A stretch of DNA of 34,446 nucleotides, from positions 1 to 34,446 of the IMG/VR virus record IMGVR_UViG_3300020156_000442; one strand, 5' to 3'. Every line of letters starts with the position of its first letter. The first letter of the stretch is position 1. The DNA comes from a virus. The notes under the pieces were generated by a model that saw only the letters and a list, made by a program, of their open reading frames with translations, made no database searches and was not told where the DNA came from. A program made the translations under genes and the position numbers. Shown in pieces: positions 14,366 to 21,154 of this stretch.

Positions 14366-15169
14366 TCAGGCTTTCCCGACCAGTTTGGCCAATTCAGGGA
14401 AACGATCCACGTACCAATGCGGCTGTGTTTCGCGAGGGCTTTGAGGGCTGGTTAGGTTCTTGCCGTAGGCCAAGCCTTTCTCGGTAACCGACCAGAATTC
14501 GACCGTCTCCTGCTTGGAGTTTTTGCGCTGCATGGTCTTGAGGAAGCCATGCGCCGCCAATGCTCGGTTGAAGCCTGGCGCGGTGCTGCTAATGGCGTTG
14601 TCTTTGATCAGTGCGGTGACAGCTTTGGTTGGCATGGATGAGCCGCCCACAGTATCTGGCGCTGCGTCCACGGCATAGCCCGGCAAGAACTTGGCATCGA
14701 GCCCATTGTTGGCGGCGATCTGGTTCAGCATCATCACTTGGCTGGATGGCGCAGGTTTAAGCAGGCGCGTGAAGCATTCGAGGATGGCGAGCTCGCCGAC
14801 AACCTTGGTCCCGTTGAGAATGCCCTGCTCGCGGGCGCCCTGCTGCTTCTCCAGTTCATGCCACCGGCGAATCACGGCGAGGCGCATTTTTGCGCTGTAA
14901 CCAGTGAGCAGTGTGTCGGTGAGTTCGCGGTTGAGGTTGAAGCATGGAAGTGAGCGTCCGGTGCTGTCTTGGTACTGAGCCGAACAATCGGCCCAGTCAA
15001 TTTCCAGCTCCTTCAATATTGAGCGAACGTCCGAAAGGACATGCTTGTGCGCTTTGCCGGTGAGCTTGGCAATCTCGCGAGACGACATAGTGGTACGCGA
15101 CACATTTTCATAATTCGAAAAACGTGTCGTGGACTGTCCGGTATTGTCCAGTTGTAGTTGTGCGTGCAT
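14366..15169 (-). CDS. Rha-family phage regulatory / antirepressor-like protein
   Basis: 267 aa from ATG 15169 (MHAQLQLDN). The N-terminal domain is the pRha type: TTMSSREIAKLTGKAHKHVLSDV at residues ~27-49, then LPCFNLNRELTDTLLTGYS and KMRLAVIRRWHELE. The C-terminal part (SMPTKAVTALIKDNAISS ... FLKTMQRKNSKQETVEFW) resembles an antirepressor/KilA-C-type end. Such proteins modulate phage development. A GTG at 15181 is also possible, but GGAG is correctly spaced for 15169. The gene follows a strong terminator, so its expression likely needs antitermination or its own promoter. Confidence 0.8.
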   Translation of the reverse strand: MHAQLQLDNTGQSTTRFSNYENVSRTTMSSREIAKLTGKAHKHVLSDVRSILKELEIDWADCSAQYQDSTGRSLPCFNLNRELTDTLLTGYSAKMRLAVIRRWHELEKQQGAREQGILNGTKVVGELAILECFTRLLKPAPSSQVMMLNQIAANNGLDAKFLPGYAVDAAPDTVGGSSMPTKAVTALIKDNAISSTAPGFNRALAAHGFLKTMQRKNSKQETVEFWSVTEKGLAYGKNLTSPQSPRETQPHWYVDRFPELAKLVGKA

Positions 15170-15198
15170 AATCGGCTCCACTTGTTTTACCGCTGTTG

Positions 15199-15228
15199 AA
15201 AAAGCCGACCTCGTACGTCGGCTTTTTT
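15199..15228. terminator. Bidirectional terminator inside the PR operon (tR1-like)
   Basis: AAAAAGCCGAC-ctcgtac-GTCGGCTTTTTT: an 11-bp perfect stem including the A/T flanks, with T-runs in both directions. It separates the CII-like gene from rha and the replication genes. Confidence 0.85.
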
Positions 15229-15239
15229 GTGTCTGAAAT

Positions 15240-15665
15240 TCAGGCTGCCTTCACGGACTGCTTGAACACTTCCAGGCTGACGATTACTTCCTCAGCCTCC
15301 TTGAGCAGGCTCGTTTTCTCGACCGAGCAAACTCGACCATCAGCCTGCGCGTCGAACGCAAGGCGGGTAACGTCGGCAAGATCGGCATGCAGTCGAAGCA
15401 GAGCGGCGTTGAGGTTGATCCCTTCCGGCCGCTCCTTCGGGACTAGGTCGAAACCGAAGGACTCAGCCCAGGCCTTGAGCGGCCGGAAGTCCTGAGTGAA
15501 CTTCATCACGCGATGCAGCTCTTCCACGTTCATCTTGTGGCTGTCGTAATTCGGGTTGGCCTTCTGCGACAGCAGCGTGCGGCTGGTGAAGTCGGCGCCT
15601 TCGGCGATCTTGCTTGCACCGTGGGTGTCCACCACGTCGTAGATCGCACTCATCAATTCCTGCAT
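15240..15665 (-). CDS. CII-like phage regulatory protein
   Basis: 141 aa from ATG 15665 (MQELMSAIYDVVDTHGASKI), with GTGAGG upstream. The N-terminal helical DNA-binding part (AEGADFTSRTLLSQKANPNY) and SHKMNVEELHRVMKFTQDFRP match the 'phage regulatory CII' family (CP76/YmfL type). The second half is helical and could oligomerise. It lies second in the PR operon after cro, with a small opposite-strand gene between them. Family members activate lysogenic promoters; direct targets are unknown here. Confidence 0.75.
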   Translation of the reverse strand: MQELMSAIYDVVDTHGASKIAEGADFTSRTLLSQKANPNYDSHKMNVEELHRVMKFTQDFRPLKAWAESFGFDLVPKERPEGINLNAALLRLHADLADVTRLAFDAQADGRVCSVEKTSLLKEAEEVIVSLEVFKQSVKAA

Positions 15666-15746
15666 GTCACACCTCACAAATTGTTACGTGGCGTTGCGCC
15701 ATCAATGACGCGATCATCTGTTCATCAACTGATCAGGGACGCATCC

Positions 15747-15953
15747 ATGACCGACTCTTCAGAACTGCAAGGCGAGATAACCGCCCTTTGCTGCTTTGTG
15801 GCAGCCTTGGCATCCACCCTGCCCTTGTCTTCTCAGCTCAGGCTTTGGCCTGCGTTTGAATCGAAGGCCGATCTGTTGCGCACCCAGCTTGGGCGGGATG
15901 CCCTTCGGGGCTTCGAGCAGGCGACGATCTCGCTCAGCTCGAAGCGGGGTTAG
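15747..15953 (+). CDS. Small conserved Pseudomonas-type protein, antisense within the PR operon
   Basis: 68 aa, MTDSSELQGEITALCCFVAA at the start, then LRLWPAFESKADLLRTQL and FEQATISLSSKRG. The text resembles a small family I have seen in Pseudomonas genomes; no function is known. AGGGA lies about 8 nt upstream of the ATG. It runs rightward between the leftward cro-like and CII-like genes and overlaps the 3' end of cro by 4 nt. It is therefore antisense to PR transcripts and could be read from a PRE-type promoter. Confidence 0.6.
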   Translation: MTDSSELQGEITALCCFVAALASTLPLSSQLRLWPAFESKADLLRTQLGRDALRGFEQATISLSSKRG

Positions 15954-16189
15954 GCGGCGGTCTTATTTGGCTTCGCTTCCAAGAGCAGCCAAGATGCGTC
16001 GAACGGCTTGCCTTTGGCCGCTGCCAGCGCAGCGATCCTTTCCGCGTAACGCGTCTCCCCGGTGTATTCGGTGCGTGGCAGGCTGTCGGCAGTCAGCCAC
16101 TTATAAATGGCGCGTGGAGACTTCCCGCACGCTAGGGCAACCACCGGAACGCCGCCGGCGTCATCAATCGATTTTTTTAGCGGGCTCAT
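15950..16189 (-). CDS. Cro-like repressor
   Basis: 79 aa, MSPLKKSIDDAGGVPVVALA. The helix-turn-helix is GGVPVVALACGKSPRAIYKWL at residues 12-32, the YdaS/Cro-type arrangement. The C-terminal half (ETRYAERIAALAAAKGKPF) provides the dimer part. It is the first gene of the leftward operon, 27 nt after the predicted PR start, with GGAGG before ATG 16189. It faces cI across three operators. It should repress cI and dampen early transcription during lytic growth. Confidence 0.85.
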   Translation of the reverse strand: MSPLKKSIDDAGGVPVVALACGKSPRAIYKWLTADSLPRTEYTGETRYAERIAALAAAKGKPFDASWLLLEAKPNKTAA

Positions 16190-16207
16190 GTGGCCTCCGG
16201 GCTAATT

Positions 16208-16281
16208 ATGAACTTGCAGTACATATTATGTCGGAACTGAAAGTACATGCAAGGCCATGCGATATTGAACCTATGGTTCAA
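16208..16281. promoter_or_regulatory. Right operator region: three 17-bp repressor sites
   Basis: Half-sites of type TGAAC(C/T) with a 3-nt spacer recur at O1 16208-16224 (ATGAACTTGCAGTACAT, one mismatch), O2 16232-16248 (CGGAACTGAAAGTACAT, weaker) and O3 16265-16281 (TTGAACCTATGGTTCAA, perfect). Centres are 24 and 33 nt apart. O1 and O2 cover the leftward promoter and O3 covers the cI start, the lambda OR logic. Confidence 0.78.
16223..16252 (-). promoter_or_regulatory. PR promoter (cro operon)
   Basis: On the minus strand TTGCAT (16252-16247), 18-nt spacer, TAATAT (16228-16223), with a start near 16216. O1 overlaps the -10 and start, and O2 overlaps the spacer and -35, so repressor binding would block it. 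Confidence 0.75.
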
Positions 16282-17124
16282 ATAGAAGAGATTCGCGCCG
16301 CGTTTGCCTCCCGCCTCAAAAAGTCACTTGCCGAGAAGGGCATTGATCAGTGGGGAGCGGGCGCTCGCTTGGCGGAAATGACAAAAGTCACCCCGAAGGC
16401 TGCCAGCAAATGGCTCAATGGGGAGTCGATACCTGGCGCAGCAAAAATGCAGGCGATTGCCGAAAACCTCGGCGTCAAGATCGAATGGCTGCAACATGGC
16501 TCTGGCGAAGGGCCCGGGCTGCTAGTCGATAAGAGTGATGGTGGATCCTCGACTGCCGCTGACAAGCTCCGACAAATGCTCGCCGGGAAATCTCTCGGCG
16601 AAGACCGCCTTCAGAAGCTGCTGGCCGTCGCTGAGGGCACTGAGCCAGAGGGCACGGTCGAAGTCCTGGTGAGCGACGCTTACCGGCCCGGCAAGGTAGG
16701 CGATGAGGTGTGGATCGCGCACTACGACGTGCGCGGAGCACTTGGTGGCGGCGAGATTGCTCACGACTTCCCAGAGATGCTGCAGGATGTGCGCGTCAGC
16801 CCTTCCCAGCTCCGCTCCATGGGCGTTGAGTTCAAGGAGCACTATCACCTGAAGGTGATCACTGGATGGGGCCAGTCGATGACGCCGACGATCAAGCATG
16901 GCGACCCGTGTCTGGTGGACATCAGCATTAAGGATTTCATCGGCGACGGTATTTATTATTTCTCGTACCAGGGCTTTCAGTACATCAAGCGCCTGCAGAT
17001 GAAGGGAAAAGACAAATTCAAGATGATCTCGGACAACCGGAAGCATAAGGCCGAGGACATCTTCATCGACGAGACCTACATCCAGGCGCGCGTGCTGTTC
17101 GTGTGGAATGGGAATCTGGTCTAG
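16273..17124 (+). CDS. CI-type repressor with S24 peptidase domain
   Basis: 283 aa from ATG 16273. An N-terminal helix-turn-helix (WGAGARLAEMTKVTPKAASKW, residues 27-47) binds operators. A linker leads to a C-terminal LexA/S24 domain with the nucleophile in GWGQSMTPT (Ser202) and a likely Lys near 239 (QYIKRLQ). RecA-stimulated self-cleavage is expected, so induction would follow DNA damage. There is no Shine-Dalgarno sequence: a GATATT -10 at 16261-16266 would start RNA at the ATG itself, giving a leaderless message as for lambda cI from PRM. A longer start at 16228 seems less likely because it lies inside the operators. Confidence 0.9.
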   Translation: MVQIEEIRAAFASRLKKSLAEKGIDQWGAGARLAEMTKVTPKAASKWLNGESIPGAAKMQAIAENLGVKIEWLQHGSGEGPGLLVDKSDGGSSTAADKLRQMLAGKSLGEDRLQKLLAVAEGTEPEGTVEVLVSDAYRPGKVGDEVWIAHYDVRGALGGGEIAHDFPEMLQDVRVSPSQLRSMGVEFKEHYHLKVITGWGQSMTPTIKHGDPCLVDISIKDFIGDGIYYFSYQGFQYIKRLQMKGKDKFKMISDNRKHKAEDIFIDETYIQARVLFVWNGNLV

Positions 17125-17127
17125 CCC

Positions 17128-17376
17128 ATGCCCCTCACCAAGCCCAACCAGCAATTGCGCCGCGATCTGAAAGAGGCTGCTGCCCTGCTCAAGTGGTCGG
17201 GCGTGGATTTGATGCAGGCTGCCGTGAAGCTGTCCGAGTCCGGGCATGAGGATGACGCCCAGGAGCTGATCACGATAGCAACCAGGTTTCAGGCGGTTGA
17301 GGAGCTGATGGCGGGATATGCAGAAGAGGTGAAGGCGGCAAGAATTGTGCGGGCAAGGCCGGGCAAGCTTGAATAA
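17128..17376 (+). CDS. Small helical protein downstream of cI
   Basis: 82 aa, MPLTKPNQQLRRDLKEAAAL, starting 3 nt after the cI stop. It is predicted all-helical, with repeated patterns of small and acidic residues (VKLSESGHEDDAQELITIA) and a basic C-terminus (RIVRARPGKLE). There is no HTH or membrane segment. Tight spacing suggests it is translated from the cI message and thus made in lysogens. Function unknown. Confidence 0.65.
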   Translation: MPLTKPNQQLRRDLKEAAALLKWSGVDLMQAAVKLSESGHEDDAQELITIATRFQAVEELMAGYAEEVKAARIVRARPGKLE

Positions 17377-17390
17377 CTAAAACCCCATCT

Positions 17391-17443
17391 TTACACTAGG
17401 TGTAATGACGTCACTTGACGCGCTTTGCACCTTGATCTAGAGT
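17391..17443 (+). promoter_or_regulatory. higBA promoter with palindromic operator
   Basis: A perfect 15-bp palindrome TTACACTAGGTGTAA (17391-17405) lies upstream of TTGACG (17415-17420), a 17-nt spacer and TAGAGT (17438-17443). The predicted start is about 17450, the A of the HigB ATG. HigA-type antitoxins normally repress their own promoter through such palindromes. Confidence 0.65.
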
Positions 17444-17449
17444 AGCGCC

Positions 17450-17746
17450 ATGGACGTTGAATTTGACGATGATGACCTGGATAGGCTTGAAGTCGAGGCC
17501 CGATTCACAGCAGGTCATTCACAGGATGTGGTTCGCGCCTACCGAAGGCGCATGCAGCAAATTCGAGGGTTTAGTGACGAAAGAGACCTTTACGCTCTGA
17601 AGTCGCTGCATTGTGAAAAATTGAAAGGAAGCAGAGAAGGCCAGCATTCGATAAGACTAAATTTACAGTGGCGTCTAATTCTGGAAATCAGAGGCAATCA
17701 CCCCTGCAAAGTCATCGGAATCGTTGAAATAGCCGACTATCACTGA
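17450..17746 (+). CDS. higB: HigB/RelE-superfamily toxin
   Basis: 98 aa. The C-terminal core LHCEKLKGSREGQHSIRLN, then LQWRLILEIRG and VIGIVEIADYH, is the classic HigB RelE-fold signature; basic residues in SIRLNLQWRL form the active face. Such toxins cut mRNA on the ribosome. The first ~30 residues are unusually acidic (DVEFDDDDLDRLEVEARF). No ribosome site is visible, and the promoter predicts a leaderless message. The antitoxin follows 16 nt downstream, giving the toxin-first order of higBA. Confidence 0.85.
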   Translation: MDVEFDDDDLDRLEVEARFTAGHSQDVVRAYRRRMQQIRGFSDERDLYALKSLHCEKLKGSREGQHSIRLNLQWRLILEIRGNHPCKVIGIVEIADYH

Positions 17747-17762
17747 CAGGAGAAGAATTATT

Positions 17763-18881
17763 ATGAGCGCACGCGTGCCTGCTGAAGTATTTCCGCCAGG
17801 AGATTTCCTGCGGGAAGAGCTGGAAGCGCGAGAGTGGAGCCAGCAAGAGCTTGCAGATATCCTGGACCGCCCGCCGCGCCTTATTAGTGAGTTGATCGCT
17901 GGGAAGCGAGCCGTAACGCCTGAAACTGCGAAGGGGCTTGCCGAAGCTTTCGGAACGTCTGCTGAATACTGGATGAGCTTAGAGAGTCAGTACCAGTTGT
18001 CTAAAGTTAAAACAGAGAACAGCAGCGTCGCTAGAAAGGCTAATTTGTATAGTAAGTTTCCAGTACGGGAAATGCTGAGGCGAGGCTGGATTCAAGCAAG
18101 TGAAAATCTTGATGTTCTTGAGCAAAGGTTTTGTGATTTCTTCAACATTCCTACGCTACAAGACAATCCAAATCTGACGCACTACGCAAAGAAAACGGAC
18201 GTCGCTTTAGATGTTAACTCTCTTCAGCTTGCATGGCTCTTTCGTGTCAGGCTTATGGCTGATAGACAGATAATCACAACATATAAAAGAGAGAAGCTGT
18301 TAGCCGCGGTAGAAAGCTTGAAAGCTCTCCTGCTCTCTGCTGAGGAGGTTAGGCATGCTCCAAGACTTCTTGCAGAGGCCGGGGTGAGGCTGGTGTTTGT
18401 CGAGGCAATATCGGGCTCTAGAATTGATGGTGCCTGCTTTTGGTTATCCGAGGATAAGCCGGTGATAGGCATGACATTGCGTTATGACCGGATAGATAAT
18501 TTCTGGTTCGTGTTGCGCCACGAGATCGAGCACGTTCTGAGAGAGGACGGGCGGCACTCAAGTATACCGATTGTTGACCTAGATTTAGGGGCAGTAGAAA
18601 GCGAACTGGAAGAGTGCGAAAAAATTGCCAATGAGGCAGCGCAAGAATTTTGCGTTCCTACAAAACAGCTCAACGATTTTGTGTCTCGTGTACAACCATA
18701 TTTTTCAGAGCAAAAAATCACACTATTTGCTCAAAGAATCAAGGTGCATCCTGGGATAGTTGTAGGTCAGCTGCAGAGAAAGCTCGATCGCCATGATTTC
18801 CTTAGAAAGCATCAAGTTAAAGTAAGAAGTTTCGTCCTGCCTTCAGCAGACGCTGATGGCTGGGGATCGCTTTCTAGCTGA
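17763..18881 (+). CDS. higA: HigA-type antitoxin fused to an ImmA/IrrE (M78) metallopeptidase
   Basis: 372 aa. Residues 10-80 are a HigA-type XRE domain (FPPGDFLREELEAREWSQQE, then GKRAVTPETAKGLAEAFGTS). Residues ~200-330 form an M78 peptidase with the zinc motif HEIEH at 253-257 (VLRHEIEHVLRED) and ANEAAQEFCVPTKQL downstream. Ordinary HigA is about 100 aa, so this is the long fused form. It should neutralise HigB and repress the promoter; the peptidase could cleave a repressor or the antitoxin itself under stress. Ribosome site GGAG before ATG 17763. The gene is more AT-rich than flanking phage genes. Confidence 0.85.
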   Translation: MSARVPAEVFPPGDFLREELEAREWSQQELADILDRPPRLISELIAGKRAVTPETAKGLAEAFGTSAEYWMSLESQYQLSKVKTENSSVARKANLYSKFPVREMLRRGWIQASENLDVLEQRFCDFFNIPTLQDNPNLTHYAKKTDVALDVNSLQLAWLFRVRLMADRQIITTYKREKLLAAVESLKALLLSAEEVRHAPRLLAEAGVRLVFVEAISGSRIDGACFWLSEDKPVIGMTLRYDRIDNFWFVLRHEIEHVLREDGRHSSIPIVDLDLGAVESELEECEKIANEAAQEFCVPTKQLNDFVSRVQPYFSEQKITLFAQRIKVHPGIVVGQLQRKLDRHDFLRKHQVKVRSFVLPSADADGWGSLSS

Positions 18882-18891
18882 TGGAGTATTT

Positions 18892-19377
18892 ATGACTGCT
18901 TATTCCAACCAGATTAAACTGTACCTCGAACGATACAAAAAGGAAGTCGGTGATGATGGCTTGATTGACGCCCACGCAATTGCGGCATGGGCGTATAAAA
19001 ATGGGCTGCACAAACCGAACACAAAAACAATTATCGACGCGATTGCATCAGACATCTCTCAGGCTTTTCGCGAAGAATACAGAACCAACAAGAATGGTCA
19101 GCGTTACCGAGCGAAGCATGCGGTCAGATCGAAGAAAGGGAATAAGACACTTTCGCTCTGGGCTGATATAGATGATGACCAGGCACCTCGCGAGCACTTT
19201 GTCAGATCGTTCGCGCAACGCAGACAGCAAATTGTCGGCGATTGCTATCAGTTGAAAACGGATGTGGATGTCTACAACATGAAGGACCGTGCGCAAGAGC
19301 CGATCCAGATTGTTCTCGACTTCACATACGACGTCGAAGAGCTGCAGCTCCCCTTCCAGGACAGCGCTGCTGCTTAA
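18892..19377 (+). CDS. Conserved third gene of the HigB/HigA-M78 cassette
   Basis: 161 aa from ATG 18892 (MTAYSNQIKLYLERYKKEVG), with GGAG 5 nt upstream and 10 nt after the HigA-M78 stop. A helical N-terminal part (GLIDAHAIAAWAYKNGLHKP) precedes a basic middle (RAKHAVRSKKGNKTLSLWAD), then FVRSFAQRRQQIVGDCYQLK and a C-terminal acidic end. I have the impression of similar hypothetical proteins next to M78 peptidases elsewhere, but know no function. A terminator directly follows, so the cassette is a closed three-gene unit. It could be a peptidase substrate or an accessory effector. Confidence 0.7.
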   Translation: MTAYSNQIKLYLERYKKEVGDDGLIDAHAIAAWAYKNGLHKPNTKTIIDAIASDISQAFREEYRTNKNGQRYRAKHAVRSKKGNKTLSLWADIDDDQAPREHFVRSFAQRRQQIVGDCYQLKTDVDVYNMKDRAQEPIQIVLDFTYDVEELQLPFQDSAAA

Positions 19378-19379
19378 TG

Positions 19380-19410
19380 GAAGCCCGGCCCAGCGCCGGG
19401 CTTCTTGTTT
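19380..19410 (+). terminator. Terminator of the higBA-M78 cassette
   Basis: GAAGCCCGGC-ccagc-GCCGGGCTTC, a perfect 10-bp stem followed by TTGTTT, beginning just after the stop at 19377. The next 244 nt up to 19654 contain no credible gene. Confidence 0.88.
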
Positions 19411-19654
19411 CCGTATGTCGAGATTCTCGTTACGACGATATTCGAAGCGTACAGCTCGTCGACGCCCCACTTTCTCAAAGGTTTCCGATCACGGCTTTGT
19501 GGATTTCCAGGTAGAGGTTGATACAGACTTCAGATTATGGTTTAAAGGTTCGGTCACGTATCGATCGATCACGTGGCGGTTCGCGCCAGGGAGGCGCCGG
19601 CTGTAGAAGCGGATTGTCTCCGGGTGCTTCTTGGAAAAATAAAAGGAATTAGCT

Positions 19655-20221
19655 ATGACCCTTTCTCTGCAAGACATCAAGCCTGAAGAAATCGCTAACC
19701 TGAAGAATCAGTCTCAGGCTGCGTTTGACGCGGAAATTCAACGCCGGAACGAAGTCGTCAGCGCTAAGCCAGCGCTTCGAGAGGTTCTTCATCAAAACGT
19801 ACATCCGCAATCGTTGTGCGGATGCGGCTGCCAGCAGAACATTTGCGGTTACTTCAATTTTGAAGGTTGCGGTTGCGGCTGCTCTCCCCACACTGAAACC
19901 GTCCAGATCAGTTCTGCGCTGGCAAATATCGGGCCTAACGCGCCACAGCAAGGCACCTCTGTCAGATTCATCGGTCAAGCAACCGGTACCGGCACAAACC
20001 TCGATATCAGAGATGTCTACTTACAAGGCACAGTACCTGATGCGGAAAACCTCATCGGGATACAGCTTTCGCTTCAGTTGTCGATTAATCAAGGCGCGCT
20101 TTCCCTTTCCATCTTTGAAGGAAGTCGCTTGATCGCTGTATTGGTTCACCCTGCTCAATACCAGGCGAACATCAATGGTCAGTTTTACGGCAGCGGTATC
20201 GGCATGTTCCAGCAAGCGTAA
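19655..20221 (+). CDS. Unusual cysteine-rich protein with beta-rich C-terminal domain
   Basis: 188 aa. Residues 1-50 are helical and charged (SLQDIKPEEIANLKNQSQAA). A cysteine cluster at ~54-77 reads CGCGCQQNICGYFNFEGC followed by GCGC: seven Cys in about 23 residues. The remaining ~105 residues are Gly/Gln/Ser-rich with alternating hydrophobics (LIGIQLSLQLSINQGALSL) and end in NGQFYGSGIGMFQQA, suggesting a small beta-barrel. The end faintly recalls Rhodococcus Vap-type barrels, but this is weak. The Cys cluster could bind metal or be modified. AGGA precedes the ATG; it has its own terminator. No transport signal is seen. Confidence 0.7.
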   Translation: MTLSLQDIKPEEIANLKNQSQAAFDAEIQRRNEVVSAKPALREVLHQNVHPQSLCGCGCQQNICGYFNFEGCGCGCSPHTETVQISSALANIGPNAPQQGTSVRFIGQATGTGTNLDIRDVYLQGTVPDAENLIGIQLSLQLSINQGALSLSIFEGSRLIAVLVHPAQYQANINGQFYGSGIGMFQQA

Positions 20222-20257
20222 CTTAGCGATGCTTGCGTAGCGGATCTTCAGGAAGGT

Positions 20258-20288
20258 AGCCCTAGCGTAGATGCTAGGGCTTTTCCGT
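20258..20288 (+). terminator. Terminator after the cysteine-rich gene
   Basis: AGCCCTAGC-gtagat-GCTAGGGCT, a perfect 9-bp stem, followed by TTTCCGTTT. Confidence 0.85.
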
Positions 20289-20449
20289 TTCTAGCCAGCG
20301 CCTTTTTTGAGTTCGCTTCGTCAATAGCAAATATTCACGACCCCCAACCCGCAGTGACCTTTAGGCTTCCTCCTCTGAAGGCGCAGCCGCCAATGGTGGC
20401 CGTACGCCACGAATGGTAGAGTGCGGGCTTTCATGTGGAGAACTTAGGG

Positions 20450-21106
20450 ATGAAGGCTTCAATAGTTGCGGTTGCTAGCGCGGCCCTGGTCGCGGCCTGT
20501 TGTTGGTTTGGATGGGGAGCCTACCAAAGCCACCAGGAGAGCAGTCAGGCATTAAGCGCGGTTCAGGCATCAACGGTTTTATTCGAGAGGCAGCTTTCTG
20601 CTCGGAATGAGGATGGAATAACGCTAGTTGAGTACTCGAATCGCGCTTCGAGCGTCTTGGAATCACTGGACAAAGAGGCGGACAAACTCGCTTTAATGGA
20701 CTGGTCTCACCGGCCTGCTGACAGAGATACAGCGCTAGCATTCATTGATGAGTGCAAGGCAATGACAAGGCTTGCCTCCTCCAGGGTCCGCCTTATGGTG
20801 GAGGAAAGTAACGCCCAGGAAACATATGATCGGGCGACCAAGGAGCTCCACGACGCATCATCTTCAGAAAGGGAGTGGAAGCACAAAAGGTTCGCCGCCG
20901 CTTCAGATGATCTGATAGCCGCCCTCCAAAAGAGGATCGATGTATCCAAAGAAGCAAAAGGCAAAATTGAGAAATTTCTTGCCGCTGATGATGCTGTGAA
21001 AACTTCCTTTGGAGAGAATAAAGGGCTCTCCCAGCCCGTCGCCGAAGAGCTTAGAAAAAGCATCTCGCCTACCCCTTCAGAAAAAGATAGCGACGCAAAA
21101 AGCTAA
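20450..21106 (+). CDS. Membrane-anchored helical periplasmic protein
   Basis: 218 aa from ATG 20450. The N-terminus MKASIVAVASAALVAACCWF is either a signal anchor or a lipoprotein signal (VAAC fits a lipobox). The rest is charged and helical, probably periplasmic, with coiled-coil-like stretches (SVLESLDKEADKLALMDW; KRIDVSKEAKGKIEKFL) and a Ser/Asp/Lys tail. It sits alone between two terminators, so it is a single-gene unit in the lysogenic region, comparable in position and membrane nature to lambda rexB but not similar in sequence. An envelope-based exclusion role is a guess. Confidence 0.65.
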   Translation: MKASIVAVASAALVAACCWFGWGAYQSHQESSQALSAVQASTVLFERQLSARNEDGITLVEYSNRASSVLESLDKEADKLALMDWSHRPADRDTALAFIDECKAMTRLASSRVRLMVEESNAQETYDRATKELHDASSSEREWKHKRFAAASDDLIAALQKRIDVSKEAKGKIEKFLAADDAVKTSFGENKGLSQPVAEELRKSISPTPSEKDSDAKS

Positions 21107-21123
21107 TCTTTCGGGAGCCTCGA

Positions 21124-21150
21124 AGCCCGCCATTGAGCGGGCTTTTTTTG
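21124..21150 (+). terminator. Terminator after the membrane-anchored protein gene
   Basis: AGCCCGC-cattga-GCGGGCT followed by seven T-rich positions. It lies just before the end of the converging DUF1654 gene (stop at 21155). Confidence 0.85.
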
Positions 21151-21154
21151 TTCA

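Noticed and set aside
15666-15746. PR-side boxA/nut site
   Set aside because: Only a poor match (CACGTAACAA on the minus strand beside a GGCG/CGCC hairpin); too far from the consensus.
19411-19654. Small gene between the cassette terminator and the cysteine-rich gene
   Set aside because: Open frames here start inside the upstream gene and have no ribosome site or family resemblance.
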